From Tenacibaculum sp. Bg11-29 (GTDB lineage: Bacteria; Bacteroidota; Bacteroidia; Flavobacteriales; Flavobacteriaceae): a DNA stretch of 64,000 nucleotides. Positions 16,420 to 26,786 of the stretch are shown here, piece by piece. The DNA lies in contig NZ_PJBB01000003.1 in NCBI RefSeq assembly GCF_002836595.1, positions 2,355,001 through 2,419,000 on the forward strand, read 5' to 3'. The notes below the pieces were generated by a model. The model was not told the origin of the DNA and searched no databases. It saw only the letters and a list, made by a program, of their open reading frames with translations. The position numbers and the translations under genes are program-made. Position 1 is the first letter of the stretch; every line of letters starts with the position of its first letter.

Positions 16420-17247
16420 ATGAATTTTTTATCTATAGTATGGGATTTAGATCCTGAAATCCTGAAAATAGGAAGCTTTGGTATACGTTGGTATAGTTTA
16501 ATGTTTGTAGGTGCTTTTGTGTTAGGGCTTCATTTAATGAAGAAAATTTATATAAATGATAAAATAGCTGTCGAAAAATTAGACCCTCTATTTATGTACG
16601 TATTTATTTCTATGTTAGTAGGAATGCGTTTAGGAGATGTTTTCTTTTATAGTTGGGGTTATTACCAAAATCATTTATTGGAAATATTTTTACCAATGAA
16701 AGAAATGGCTGATGGTTCGTGGAAATTTACTGGTTTTACTGGATTTGCAAGTCATGGAGCTGCCATTGGTATTCCGATAGCCTTATATTTTTATAATAAA
16801 AAACATTTACAAAAATCTTGGTTGTTTATTTTAGATAGATTAGGAATAATAGTTGCCTTAGCAGGATTCTTTATTCGTTTAGGTAATTTTTTTAATTCTG
16901 AAATTTATGGTAAACCTACAGGAAGTAGTTTTGGTGTAGTTTTTAAAAGAGCTGGTGAAACAGTAGCTTGCCATCCAACTCAATTGTATGAAGCATTTAG
17001 CTACTTAACATTGTTTTTTGCACTTTGGTATTTTTATTGGAAGACAGATAAAAAAAATCAAACAGGATTTTTATTTGGTTTGTTTATGGTTGTGTTATGG
17101 TCGCTACGTTTCTTCATCGAGTTTTTAAAACAAGCGCAAGTTGAAGGAAGAGAAGATTGGGTATTTAATTCATTAAATACTGGGCAAGTATTAAGTATTC
17201 CTTTAGTTTTAATCGGTTTTTGGTTAATGTTTAGAAAAACGAAATAA
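16420..17247 (+). CDS. lgt: Prolipoprotein diacylglyceryl transferase
   Basis: Lgt transfers a diacylglyceryl group to the lipobox cysteine of prolipoproteins in the inner membrane, the first step of lipoprotein maturation. The 275-residue protein has about seven membrane segments. Family motifs are present: GIRWYSLMF near the N-terminus, GFASHGAAIGI, the signature region RLGNFFNSEIYGKPT, and HPTQLYEAFSYL. Substrates in this window would include the lipoproteins at 56589 and 59885. Confidence 0.96.
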   Translation: MNFLSIVWDLDPEILKIGSFGIRWYSLMFVGAFVLGLHLMKKIYINDKIAVEKLDPLFMYVFISMLVGMRLGDVFFYSWGYYQNHLLEIFLPMKEMADGSWKFTGFTGFASHGAAIGIPIALYFYNKKHLQKSWLFILDRLGIIVALAGFFIRLGNFFNSEIYGKPTGSSFGVVFKRAGETVACHPTQLYEAFSYLTLFFALWYFYWKTDKKNQTGFLFGLFMVVLWSLRFFIEFLKQAQVEGREDWVFNSLNTGQVLSIPLVLIGFWLMFRKTK

Positions 17248-17458
17248 CTATTTTAATTACATGCTTTATAAAAGAAAATAATATTTTATAGTTTTTAAGT
17301 GTTAACTATAGTAGTATAAAGAGTTGTAATTTACCTTTTAACTTACGTATAATTGAGGTTTAGATTAATAAATTAGATGCTATTTTAACAGCTCTTTTTT
17401 ATCTGAATTTTTAAGTTGTTGTTTTGTAGGCCTATGTTATATAAAATAACGTTTTTAA

Positions 17459-17466
17459 TACATTTG
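17459..17466 (+). promoter_or_regulatory. -7 box (TAnnTTTG) upstream of the M14 peptidase gene
   Basis: TACATTTG lies 25 bases before the start codon and matches the Bacteroidota -7 consensus. No TTTG lies at 19-base spacing. Confidence 0.4.
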
Positions 17467-17491
17467 TTAACTTATCAAATAACTTAAATTA

Positions 17492-19996
17492 ATGAAGAAA
17501 GTTTTTTTATTATTATTGATTTTTACATCGATAAAAATAGTTGCTCAACAAAAAATAGATTTATCATATTATTTACCAAAAGATGTATCTTATAATAAAA
17601 AAATACCAACACCAAAGTCTGTAATAGGCCATGAGATAGGTGAGTGGCATATTACACACGATAAGTTAGTAGAATATATGAAGGCTTTGGCAAAAGCTTC
17701 AGATAGGATTTCTATTGAAAATAGGGGTAAAACATATGAAGGAAAACCTTTATTACTGTTAACAATTACTTCATCTAAAAATCAACAAAATTTAGAAGAA
17801 ATTAGAAAACAACATATAAAAGCAACTGATAATGCTGCTATAGATGTTTCTAAACAGCCTATAATTGTGTATCAAGGGTTTTCTATTCACGGAAATGAAG
17901 CAAGTGGAACAAATTCTGCATTAGCATCAGCGTATTATTTAGCATCAGCTGAGGGAGAAAAAATAGATGAGTTATTAGCTAATACGATAATTTTATTTGA
18001 TCCGTCATTAAATCCAGATGGATTACAGCGTTTCGCATATTGGGCAAATACAAATAAAGCAGATAATATTAATCCAGATCCGAATGATAGAGAATATCAT
18101 GAAGTTTGGCCCGGAGGAAGAACAAACCATTATTGGTTTGATATGAATAGAGATTGGTTACCTGTTCAATTGCCAGAATCTAAAGCAAGAATAGCATCAT
18201 TTCATAAATGGTTACCAAATATTTTAACAGATCATCATGAAATGGGAACAAACTCAACGTTCTTTTTTCAGCCAGGAATTCCTAGTAGAACGAATCCGTT
18301 AACACCACAAATAAATCAAGATTTAACAAGGGAAATAGGAGCATATCATGCAAAAGCTTTTGATAAGATAGGTTCTATTTATTATTCAGAAGAAAGTTTT
18401 GATGACTTTTATTACGGAAAAGGATCAACATTTCCAGATATAAATGGAAGTATCGGAATTTTATTTGAACAAGGTAGTTCTCGCGGTCATGCACAAGAAA
18501 GTGAAAACGGGATATTAACATTTCCATTCACCATTCGTAATCAATTTACAGCTACTTTATCAACTTTAGAGGCAGCTAAGAACATGCGAGTAAAAATATT
18601 AAAGTACCAGCAAGACTTTTATAAGAACTCACGAAATTCAGGTGAAAATAAAGCAATTATTTTTGGTGATGAAAAAGATGCAGTAAAAACGTATCATTTA
18701 GCAAAGGTTTTAAAAAGACATAAAATTAAAATACATGAACTAAAAGAAGATTTTTCATCTAAAGGAAAAAAATTTAAAAAAGGGTATAGTTATGTTGTAC
18801 CAATGAATCAGAAAAATAATCGATTGGTAAAAGCAATGTTCGATGTTCGAACAACTTTTAAAGATAGTTTGTTTTACGATGTTTCTGCATGGACATTTAA
18901 TCATGCATTTGGAGTAGATTTTTCTGACAATATTTCATTGTCAAAAGCAGGAAAAGAGGTTGTTGAATTAAAGAAAAAAGAAGGAGTTATAAAGAATAGA
19001 AGTAGTGTAGGCTATTTGTTTTCTTGGAATGAATATGAAGCCCCAAAAGCATTAAATAGCATTTTAGTAAAAGGTTTGAGAGCAAAAGTAGCAATGAAGC
19101 AATTTATAAATGAAAATGAATCATTTGACTATGGAACAATTTTTATTCCTGCACAAAATCAAAAGTTAACAGAATTAGAGTTGTTTAATTTTTTAGATAA
19201 AATTGCTTTAGAAAATCATATTCAAATAAAAGGTGTTGCTACAGGATTAAATGATGGAATTGATTTAGGAAGTAGGAATTTTAGAGCAATAAAACCTCAA
19301 AAAGTAGCAATGCTAGTAGGTAATGGAATTACGAGTTATGATGCTGGTGAAATTTGGCATTTATTAGATCAACGTTTTAATATGAAACTAACAAAGTTAG
19401 ATGTTTCATATGCATCGCGAATTAATTTGAGTAAATACACAACGATTATTGTACCAAATAGTTCTTCTATACATAAGAACTTAGAGGGTAAGTTAAAAAA
19501 ATGGGTTCGTAACGGTGGAGTTTTAATAGGATATAGAAATGCAGTTAATTGGTTAGCCAATAAGAATTTTATTAATTTAAAATTTAATAAAACTAAGATT
19601 AATAAAATCGAAAATATTTCGTTTGAGAATAAAGGGTTACAATCAGGAGCACAAATAATTGGAGGTGCTATTTTTGAAGCAAATATTGATCGTTCACATC
19701 CTGTAAGTTTTGGGTATAAGAACGATAAAATAGCATTATTTAGAAACACGCGTCAGTTTATTCAATCTGATGTTAAGAGTTATAATAACCCAATTCAATA
19801 TACAAACAATCCTTTGTTGAGTGGTTATATATCTAAAGAAAATTTAAACGAATTAAAAAATACAGTTCCGTTTAAAGTTGAAAGGTTAGGGGGTGGTAGA
19901 GTAATTGTTTTTACAGATAATACAAATTTTAGAGGTTTTTGGTTCGGTACAAATAAGTTGCTAATGAATTCAATATTTTTTGGAAGGATAATGTAA
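17492..19996 (+). CDS. Secreted M14-family zinc carboxypeptidase
   Basis: An 834-residue exported peptidase. A signal peptide (about 1-19, ending IKIVAQ) precedes the M14 domain (about 45-370). The zinc site is HGNE (His133, Glu136) plus a histidine in TDHHEMG near 248-249. A probable catalytic Glu lies in GILFEQGSSRG. The region beyond 380 contains a glutamine-amidotransferase-like or accessory beta domain (YDAGEIWHLLDQRFNMKLTK, then a GGVLIGYRNAV segment) as in other large Bacteroidota M14 proteins. There is no T9SS sorting domain, so it is probably periplasmic. It precedes another secreted peptidase on the same strand. Confidence 0.88.
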   Translation: MKKVFLLLLIFTSIKIVAQQKIDLSYYLPKDVSYNKKIPTPKSVIGHEIGEWHITHDKLVEYMKALAKASDRISIENRGKTYEGKPLLLLTITSSKNQQNLEEIRKQHIKATDNAAIDVSKQPIIVYQGFSIHGNEASGTNSALASAYYLASAEGEKIDELLANTIILFDPSLNPDGLQRFAYWANTNKADNINPDPNDREYHEVWPGGRTNHYWFDMNRDWLPVQLPESKARIASFHKWLPNILTDHHEMGTNSTFFFQPGIPSRTNPLTPQINQDLTREIGAYHAKAFDKIGSIYYSEESFDDFYYGKGSTFPDINGSIGILFEQGSSRGHAQESENGILTFPFTIRNQFTATLSTLEAAKNMRVKILKYQQDFYKNSRNSGENKAIIFGDEKDAVKTYHLAKVLKRHKIKIHELKEDFSSKGKKFKKGYSYVVPMNQKNNRLVKAMFDVRTTFKDSLFYDVSAWTFNHAFGVDFSDNISLSKAGKEVVELKKKEGVIKNRSSVGYLFSWNEYEAPKALNSILVKGLRAKVAMKQFINENESFDYGTIFIPAQNQKLTELELFNFLDKIALENHIQIKGVATGLNDGIDLGSRNFRAIKPQKVAMLVGNGITSYDAGEIWHLLDQRFNMKLTKLDVSYASRINLSKYTTIIVPNSSSIHKNLEGKLKKWVRNGGVLIGYRNAVNWLANKNFINLKFNKTKINKIENISFENKGLQSGAQIIGGAIFEANIDRSHPVSFGYKNDKIALFRNTRQFIQSDVKSYNNPIQYTNNPLLSGYISKENLNELKNTVPFKVERLGGGRVIVFTDNTNFRGFWFGTNKLLMNSIFFGRIM

Positions 19997-20087
19997 TTTT
20001 TTTGCAATTAATTGTTTTTTAATGTGTTATTGTTTTTTTGTTGATGTTTTTTTTTACCTTTAGGTAAATTAATTAAAGTCCCTCAGT

Positions 20088-23000
20088 ATGAAAAACAAGT
20101 TATTTTTAGCCATGTGCATGGCTAGTACTATTTTATTTTCTCAAAATAGTAATTTTTGGAAGCAAGACAATTCACAAAGAAGTAATGCTAGTAAATCAGC
20201 TTTAGAAAAAAAATTACCAGATAAAGAAATTTATAACCTAGATTTAAAAGGTCTTAAAAAAGCTTTAGTAAAAGCTCCTAAAAGAAATTTTAATAAGAAG
20301 TCAACATTAATTATTTCCTTTCCAAATTCAGAAGGAAGGTTAGAACGTTATTATGTTTCTGAAGCCTCTGTATTGCATCCTGATTTGGCAAAAAAATTCC
20401 CAAATATCAAATCTTATTCAGGTACAGGTGTTGATAACCCGTTAGAAAAAATTAGATTTAGTATATCTCCAAAAGGATTGCAAAGTATTCGTTTGGTTGC
20501 GGATAAACCAGCAGTCTTTATTGAGCCATATTCAAAAGACTTAAAAAAATATACTATATATAAACGATTAGATAAACCTAAAGATGTAGAAGGGTTTAAA
20601 TGTGATGTAAAACCAGGTGATAGAAAATCTAGAAAAGGTACCAATACTTCTGAAAAAAATGCAGATGACGGAATGTTAAGAACGTATCGTCTTGCAATTT
20701 CTACGACAGGTGAATATACAGCGTACCATGGAGGTTCAAAGGCGCAAGCTTTAGCAGCTATGAATGCAACAATGACAAGGGTTAATGCAATATATGAATC
20801 TGATTTTAATGTAACAATGGTTCTTATCGCAAATACCGATGCTGTTATTTATACCGATGCAGCAACTGATCCATACACGGGGAGTTTTAACTCTCAATTA
20901 CAGGCAACTTTAACAAGTGTAATTGGTGAGGCAAATTATGACATAGGTCATTTATTTGCGAAAGCAGGAAACAATGGAAACGCAGGCTGTATAGGTTGTG
21001 TTTGTGTTGATGGAAATAAAGGAAGCGGTTTTACTTCACATACTATACCTGCTGGAGATGCCTTTGATGTTGATTTTGTAGCTCACGAAATGGGGCATCA
21101 GTTTGGTGGAAACCATACTTGGACCCATGGAGGAAATGAAGGGAAAAATGTACAAATGGAACCTGGTAGTGGAACAACTATTATGGGGTATGCTGGTATT
21201 ACAGGAGCTACTGACGTACAGCCGCATAGTGACCCGTATTTTCATGCAGCTACGATAGCGCAAGTAACAGATTATATAAAATCGACATCTTGTCAAACAA
21301 ATACACCAACAGGAAATACAACACCTGTAGCGAATGCAGGGAGTGATTATACGATTCCTAAAGGAACTTCATTTGTGTTGAACGGTGTAGGAACTGATGC
21401 GGATGCAGCTGATATATTAACATACTCTTGGGAACAAATGGACGAAAATGGTGCAAGTTCTACATATCCAAGTACTACAGCAACTTCAGGTGTAGCTTTC
21501 AGGTCATATTCACCAACAACTAACCCTTCTCGCTATTTCCCTAGGTTGGAAACAATAAAAAGTGGAAATACTTCATGGAAATGGGAAGCAGTGCCAAGTG
21601 TAGCACGTGTTTTAAATTTTAGGTTATCAGTTAGAGATAATAGAGTAGGAGGAGGAAGTAATAATAGTGATGATATGAAAGTGACTGTAAATGGAAGTGC
21701 AGGTCCTTTTGTTGTAAATTCTCCTAATAGTAATGTAACTTTAAGTAGTGGAGTAACAGAAACAGTTGCGTGGAGTGTTGCAGGTACAACAGGAAATGGG
21801 ATTAATGCTGCTACGGTAGATATTTTATTATCTACCGATGGTGGAGATACTTATCCAATTACATTAGCTAGTAATGTAACAAATGATGGTTCACATAATG
21901 TGATAATTCCTAATGTTTTAGGTACTGAAAATAGAATCATGGTAAAAGGAAGTAATCATATCTTTTTTGATATTTCTAATGCTAATTTTACAATTAGTAG
22001 CCCTCAGTCTTGTACGGCTGTTGTGCCTACTGGTTTACTAGTTGGTAATGTGAGTGATATTGGAGCAATAGCTTCTTGGAATGAGGTTTTAGGAGCCGCT
22101 TACCAAATAGAATATAAAAAAATAACAGATTCATCTTGGAGCTCTAGTAATACTTCAGGAACAAGTTTTGTTATGGCGAATTTAGAGGCAACTACAAATT
22201 ATGAAGTAAGAGTGAAAGCGGTATGTAGCGACGGTAATATGTCTGATTTTACGAGTATAGTTGATTTTACAACGACAGAAGTTCAAATAACGTATTGCGA
22301 CGCAAAAAGTACTAATATAAATGATGAATTTATTGGTAGTGTAAAGTTAAATACTATTGATAATACTTCAAGTGGGCAATTTTACTCAGACTTTACTAGT
22401 ATATCTACAACTGTTGCTCGAGGAGCGGTACAGGAAATTACGATAACTCCTACATGGACAGGAGGTAGTTATAACGAAGGCTATGCTGTTTGGATAGATT
22501 ATAATAAGAATGGTAGTTTTAGTGATACAGGAGAATTAGTATGGAGTAAAAGCCAATCAAAAGATACTCCAGTAGTGGGTAACTTCACAGTACCAACAAC
22601 AGCTGTATTGGGAGATACTCGAATGAGAGTAGCAATGCAATATGATGCAATACCAAGCCCTTGTGGAGATTTAAATTATGGAGAAGTTGAAGATTATACG
22701 GTAAATATTACAGGGGATGCAATTGTGGATACAGAAGTACCTGTTTTAACCTTGTTAGGAGATAGTGTTGTAAGCTTAAATATTGGAGATGCCTACACCG
22801 ATTTAGGTGCTTCAGCATTAGATAATATCGATGGAGATATAAGTGGTAATATTGTTACAACAGGGGCAGTAGATGTAAACGCGGCAGGAACGTATACACT
22901 TACTTATAATGTTTCTGATGCAGCAGATAATGTAGCAGTTTCAATAATTAGAACAGTTAATGTAAATGAAGTATTTACTGGGTGTGTTAATGGAATAAAT

Positions 23001-23765
23001 AGCTACCCATATGCAGAATCTTTTGATAATTCTTTTGGTTTATGGACACAATCATCTAATGATGACGTAAATTGGAGAAGAAAAAAAGGAGCTACTCCGT
23101 CAGGAGGAACTGGGCCCACATCTGCAACAGATGGAGCACGTTATATTTATGTTGAAGCTTCAGTAAGAAAGACAGGCTACCCTAATAAAAAAGCTATTTT
23201 AAACTCACCATGTTATGATTTATCAGGATTAAGTTCGGCGACTATCTCTTTTCAATACCATATGTATGGAGCGGATGATATGGGAACAATTGCTTTAGAA
23301 ATTAGTGAAGATAATGGAGTAAGTTGGAATTCTATTTGGAATCAGTCAGGGAATAAAGGAAACTCATGGTTGTCGGCTTCAATTAGTTTAAATGATTATG
23401 TAGAAAAAGGAGTTCAATTACGTTTTAACCGTGTAACAGGTGGTAGTTGGAAAGCTGATATAGCTATAGATAAATTTGAAATTACTGCAGTAAATACTGC
23501 ATCAATTGTAAGTAGAGAAAACGAAAAAAACGAAGAAGTTATAAGATTCTCTGTTTATCCTAACCCTGTTAGTAATCAAATTAATATTATTAAGCCTGTA
23601 GGTTTAAAAACTGTTAATTATGGTATTTATAATTCTTTAGGACAGGAAGTGAAAAAAGGAAAAACATTCAATAGTATTGATGTGAGTGATTTACAATCTT
23701 CTATTTATACAATTATTTTTAAAGAATATAAAAGTGCTAAAAGTATTAGGTTCATTAAAAAATAA
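20088..23765 (+). CDS. Reprolysin-like (M12-type) secreted metalloprotease, T9SS cargo
   Basis: A 1225-residue multidomain exported protease. After a short signal peptide and a propeptide-like region (to about 190), the metzincin motif HEMGHQFGGNH (His333-His343) supplies the three zinc ligands and catalytic Glu334. A downstream Met is consistent with the Met-turn (TIMGYAG). Accessory modules follow: an Ig/PKD-like region, a fibronectin type III domain (near 650-730), a GEVEDY domain (near 735-885), a DUF5011-like domain (ITTVPVLTLLGDS-type strands), and a MAM-like jelly-roll (SYPYAESFDNSFGLW). A T9SS sorting domain (SVYPNPVSNQIN to the basic end) closes it. A 38-base perfect-palindrome terminator follows. 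Confidence 0.92.
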   Translation: MKNKLFLAMCMASTILFSQNSNFWKQDNSQRSNASKSALEKKLPDKEIYNLDLKGLKKALVKAPKRNFNKKSTLIISFPNSEGRLERYYVSEASVLHPDLAKKFPNIKSYSGTGVDNPLEKIRFSISPKGLQSIRLVADKPAVFIEPYSKDLKKYTIYKRLDKPKDVEGFKCDVKPGDRKSRKGTNTSEKNADDGMLRTYRLAISTTGEYTAYHGGSKAQALAAMNATMTRVNAIYESDFNVTMVLIANTDAVIYTDAATDPYTGSFNSQLQATLTSVIGEANYDIGHLFAKAGNNGNAGCIGCVCVDGNKGSGFTSHTIPAGDAFDVDFVAHEMGHQFGGNHTWTHGGNEGKNVQMEPGSGTTIMGYAGITGATDVQPHSDPYFHAATIAQVTDYIKSTSCQTNTPTGNTTPVANAGSDYTIPKGTSFVLNGVGTDADAADILTYSWEQMDENGASSTYPSTTATSGVAFRSYSPTTNPSRYFPRLETIKSGNTSWKWEAVPSVARVLNFRLSVRDNRVGGGSNNSDDMKVTVNGSAGPFVVNSPNSNVTLSSGVTETVAWSVAGTTGNGINAATVDILLSTDGGDTYPITLASNVTNDGSHNVIIPNVLGTENRIMVKGSNHIFFDISNANFTISSPQSCTAVVPTGLLVGNVSDIGAIASWNEVLGAAYQIEYKKITDSSWSSSNTSGTSFVMANLEATTNYEVRVKAVCSDGNMSDFTSIVDFTTTEVQITYCDAKSTNINDEFIGSVKLNTIDNTSSGQFYSDFTSISTTVARGAVQEITITPTWTGGSYNEGYAVWIDYNKNGSFSDTGELVWSKSQSKDTPVVGNFTVPTTAVLGDTRMRVAMQYDAIPSPCGDLNYGEVEDYTVNITGDAIVDTEVPVLTLLGDSVVSLNIGDAYTDLGASALDNIDGDISGNIVTTGAVDVNAAGTYTLTYNVSDAADNVAVSIIRTVNVNEVFTGCVNGINSYPYAESFDNSFGLWTQSSNDDVNWRRKKGATPSGGTGPTSATDGARYIYVEASVRKTGYPNKKAILNSPCYDLSGLSSATISFQYHMYGADDMGTIALEISEDNGVSWNSIWNQSGNKGNSWLSASISLNDYVEKGVQLRFNRVTGGSWKADIAIDKFEITAVNTASIVSRENEKNEEVIRFSVYPNPVSNQINIIKPVGLKTVNYGIYNSLGQEVKKGKTFNSIDVSDLQSSIYTIIFKEYKSAKSIRFIKK

Positions 23766-23817
23766 TAAAATAAGTTCTCACTAATTTTTTATGTTTTTAG
23801 TGAAATTACATTTAAAA

Positions 23818-23855
23818 AAACAAGCGTTTAGAAATTAATTTCTAAACGCTTGTTT
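23818..23855 (+). terminator. Strong terminator hairpin after the reprolysin-like gene
   Basis: A perfect 38-base palindrome whose left arm is AAACAAGCGTTTAGAAATT. It lies 53 bases beyond the stop codon and could act in either direction. Confidence 0.75.
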
Positions 23856-23948
23856 AATTATTGGTAGTTTAATTAGTTATGACAATAATTTTCTGTAACA
23901 AATTATTAATAAACTCGTCTTTATAGTATATTAACCAATAAAAATACT

Positions 23949-24104
23949 ATGAGTTTATTAAGAGTTTTATTAGCAATTTTCTTTCCACCATTATCCGTTT
24001 TAGGAAAAGGATGTGGATCAGTAATAATTGTTTTTTTATTAACCCTTTGTGGTTGGGTTCCTGGTGTTATTGCAGCACTTATAATATTAAATAACCCGAA
24101 TTAA
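23949..24104 (+). CDS. YqaE/Pmp3-family small membrane protein
   Basis: A 51-residue protein encoded by a frame shorter than usual gene-calling limits. The sequence reads MSLLRVLLAIFFPPLSVLG, a hydrophobic first helix with the family PPLSV motif, then a Gly-Cys-Gly turn, and a second helix LLTLCGWVPGVIAALIIL. This two-helix hairpin with PPL and the GWVPGVIAA segment is diagnostic for the Pmp3/YqaE stress-induced membrane proteins, which affect membrane potential under salt or stress. It stands alone between two terminators. Confidence 0.9.
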   Translation: MSLLRVLLAIFFPPLSVLGKGCGSVIIVFLLTLCGWVPGVIAALIILNNPN

Positions 24105-24262
24105 AAAGTGACTTTTTATAGATAAATGTTTCTAATTTTTTAGAGGATAGTTTTATGTTTTTAATTATATATTATAGTTTATAAACTTTAAAATGAAATA
24201 ATATTTATTTTAGAGTAAATAAAAAATATAACTCGCCTTATGATGTATATTGTTTGAATAAA

Positions 24263-24285
24263 AAAGGCGCTCATTGAGCGCCTTT
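24263..24285 (-). terminator. Terminator of the PafA-like phosphatase gene
   Basis: The GC-rich perfect stem AAAGGCGCTC / GAGCGCCTTT with a three-base loop lies immediately after the minus-strand stop. T runs follow on that strand. Confidence 0.85.
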
Positions 24286-24287
24286 CT

Positions 24288-25928
24288 TTAGTTTAAAACT
24301 TCTGTTATAATTTTACCAGTAGCACCATTAGGAAACTCTATTTGAAGTAAATTAGAAATAGTAGGAGCAATATCTATAATTTCATATTTTTCTTTAGATG
24401 AACCTTGTTTAATACCATTACCATAAAAAATAATAGGTATATGTGTGTCATAAGAGTACCCCGACCCATGAGTTGTTCCTTTTTTAGGATGGCTAATAGT
24501 TGAAGGATTTGGAATTAACAAAACATCCCCTGAAAATTTTTGATTATACCCATTTTGTAATGAGTTTAAAATACCAGAAGTAAAAGAAGTTGTTTGTAAA
24601 GTTCTTGCGGTTACAGTTTTATAAATACCTTTATAGTTAATAACTTCATCAGCAATTTTTTGAGCAACTTTACTTGAATTTAAATTTAACGATTCTATTT
24701 TTTCTTTATCTAAAAAAATCTGAAAATTAGAAATGTTTTCGACTAAAGCGTCAGAGTTAAAATATTTTTTGGTGATATTATTTACAAAATCTTTAAATTT
24801 TTTATAACTGAAATAATTTGCAGGAATCTTAACCGATTGTAAGTAGGAAGGTACTTGTACAGCTGCATGATCTGCTGTTAAAAACAATGTATAATTATTC
24901 TTGCCAACTTGAGTATCTAAAAATTGAAATAAATTAGCTAAATCTCTGTCTAAACGTAAATAAGTATCTTCAATTTCTTTAGAAGCAACACCAAACTGAT
25001 GTCCAACATAATCTGTAGACGAATAACTAACAGTTAAGAAATCGGTATATGATGATTTTCCTAAATTTTCTCCAATAATAGCCGCTTTAGCAAAATCTGT
25101 AGTTAAAGAGTTTCCGGCAGGAATGGCTTTTATAATACTGTAATTGTTATTCTTACTTCTTAATTTAGGTATATTGTGAGGAAATACAGGTTTATCTTCA
25201 CCTTTAAAAGGAGCTTCAAAATTATTGTCATCAGCAATACTTTCACTATACGTGTTAATATCATATAATGTTTCCCATGGTTGCTTTAAATAAGTATCTA
25301 CAATTTTAGCGTTGTTAAATTTTTTAACCCAATTAGGAAGTTCATTCATATAGTAAGAAGAAGTGATCCAATCTCCCTGATCTCCACCATCAAACCAATA
25401 TGCAGCATTTGCGGTATGGCCAGCAGGTAAAATAGCAGAACGATCTTTAATAGCTATACCAATGGTTTTTCCATTCATATTTTGTGCTAACCTTAATTGG
25501 TCTGTAATAGTTGTGGTTAGCATTCTTTTAGGTGATTTTTTACCGCCACCACCATTATTACCAACAGTTTTGTAATTACTATCATCAACACAATAAATAG
25601 TTTTTTTTAAGTATTTATCATACCAGTTATTACTAATAATGGCGTGGTTTGTAGGTGTTGTACCTGTGAAAATAGATGTATGACCAACAGCAGTATATGT
25701 AGGTATGTAATTGTAGTGAGCGTTTTCTAATGAAAATCCATTATTTAATAAACGATTAAAGCCATCTGTACCATATTTGCTAGCAAATCGTGCAAGGTAA
25801 TCATAACGCATTTGGTCTATAACAACACCAACAACTAGTTTAGGTTTTTTAATATTCTTTTTATTATTAGGGATAAAGCTACACAAACAAATTATAGCTA
25901 AAGCTATTAAAGGGATGATTTTTTTCAT
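24288..25928 (-). CDS. pafA: PafA-like alkaline phosphatase
   Basis: An exported phosphomonoesterase of the alkaline phosphatase superfamily, related to the calcium-activated, phosphate-insensitive PafA of flavobacteria. A signal peptide (1 to about 20) is followed by the metal-site VVIDQMRYDY. The nucleophile Thr79 lies in YIPTYTAVGHTS, with Asn100 next. Lys161 and Arg163 in IKDRSAILPAGH correspond to the Lys/Arg pair that in PafA favours monoesters over diesters. The metal ligands DYVGHQFG and LTADHAAV follow. The 546-residue length matches PafA. It probably supplies phosphate from organic esters in the periplasm. Confidence 0.92.
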   Translation of the reverse strand: MKKIIPLIALAIICLCSFIPNNKKNIKKPKLVVGVVIDQMRYDYLARFASKYGTDGFNRLLNNGFSLENAHYNYIPTYTAVGHTSIFTGTTPTNHAIISNNWYDKYLKKTIYCVDDSNYKTVGNNGGGGKKSPKRMLTTTITDQLRLAQNMNGKTIGIAIKDRSAILPAGHTANAAYWFDGGDQGDWITSSYYMNELPNWVKKFNNAKIVDTYLKQPWETLYDINTYSESIADDNNFEAPFKGEDKPVFPHNIPKLRSKNNNYSIIKAIPAGNSLTTDFAKAAIIGENLGKSSYTDFLTVSYSSTDYVGHQFGVASKEIEDTYLRLDRDLANLFQFLDTQVGKNNYTLFLTADHAAVQVPSYLQSVKIPANYFSYKKFKDFVNNITKKYFNSDALVENISNFQIFLDKEKIESLNLNSSKVAQKIADEVINYKGIYKTVTARTLQTTSFTSGILNSLQNGYNQKFSGDVLLIPNPSTISHPKKGTTHGSGYSYDTHIPIIFYGNGIKQGSSKEKYEIIDIAPTISNLLQIEFPNGATGKIITEVLN

Positions 25929-26045
25929 TCTAAATTTTAAAATTATAAAATCAAAGGTAAGGAAACGTATACTAAAAGATATAATAAAGCGAAGAGTTAA
26001 TGGTTTTTTAATACTTTAGCAGAAAAGAAAAAATAAATTAGTTTA

Positions 26046-26786
26046 ATGAATTACATTGAGCATATAGGTAAGTACTTTTTTATGTTAAAACAAGTTTTTA
26101 CCAGACCACAAAGAGCACGTGTTTTTAGAGAAGCTTTGTTTCGAGAAATAGATGAACTAGGGCTTAAGTCATTGGGAATCATATCTTTTATTTCATTTTT
26201 TATTGGTGGAGTAATTGCTTTACAAACAGCTTTAAATTTAGAAAGCCCTTTTATACCAAGATCATTAATAGGTTTTGCAGCGAAGCGGTCTATTATATTA
26301 GAGTTTGCTCCTACATTTTGTTCTATTATTTTAGCAGGTAAAGTAGGTTCATACATTACTTCTAGTATTGGTGCTATGCGGGTTACAGAACAAATAGATG
26401 CGTTAGAGGTAATGGGAATTAATTCTTTAAATTATTTAGTGTTACCTAAAATAATAGCAACCGTATTTTTTTATCCTTTTTTAATCATTCTTGGAATGTT
26501 TTTAGGGATTTTTGGAGGATGGATAGCTGGTGTACTTTCAGGATTGTTCTCTGGTGTTGATTATATAACAGGAGTGCAGATGGAGTTTGATCCCTTTTTA
26601 TTAACCTATGCAATTATAAAAACATTAATTTTTGCTTTTTTAATAGCTACTGTGCCCTCATATCATGGATATTATGTAAAAGGGGGGTCGTTAGAAGTAG
26701 GTAAGGCTAGTACGCAATCGGTAGTTTGGACAACGGTTCTTATTGTTATCGCTAATTACTTATTAACTCAAATGTTGTTAACATAA
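26046..26786 (+). CDS. mlaE: MlaE-family ABC transporter permease
   Basis: A 246-residue inner-membrane protein of the MlaE/YrbE family, the permease of systems that move phospholipids between membranes to keep the outer membrane asymmetric. There are about five hydrophobic segments. The family core is GKVGSYITSSIGAMRVTEQI, followed by DALEVMGINSLNYLVLPKI. The stop codon is directly followed by the ATG of the ATPase gene. The MCE-domain (MlaD) partner is not within view downstream, where tRNA genes begin, so it may be encoded elsewhere. Confidence 0.92.
   Translation: MNYIEHIGKYFFMLKQVFTRPQRARVFREALFREIDELGLKSLGIISFISFFIGGVIALQTALNLESPFIPRSLIGFAAKRSIILEFAPTFCSIILAGKVGSYITSSIGAMRVTEQIDALEVMGINSLNYLVLPKIIATVFFYPFLIILGMFLGIFGGWIAGVLSGLFSGVDYITGVQMEFDPFLLTYAIIKTLIFAFLIATVPSYHGYYVKGGSLEVGKASTQSVVWTTVLIVIANYLLTQMLLT

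Noticed and set aside
17422..17466. A full -33/-7 promoter for the M14 gene
   Set aside because: The TTTG at 17423 lies 32 bases from the -7 box rather than about 19, so only the -7 box is listed.
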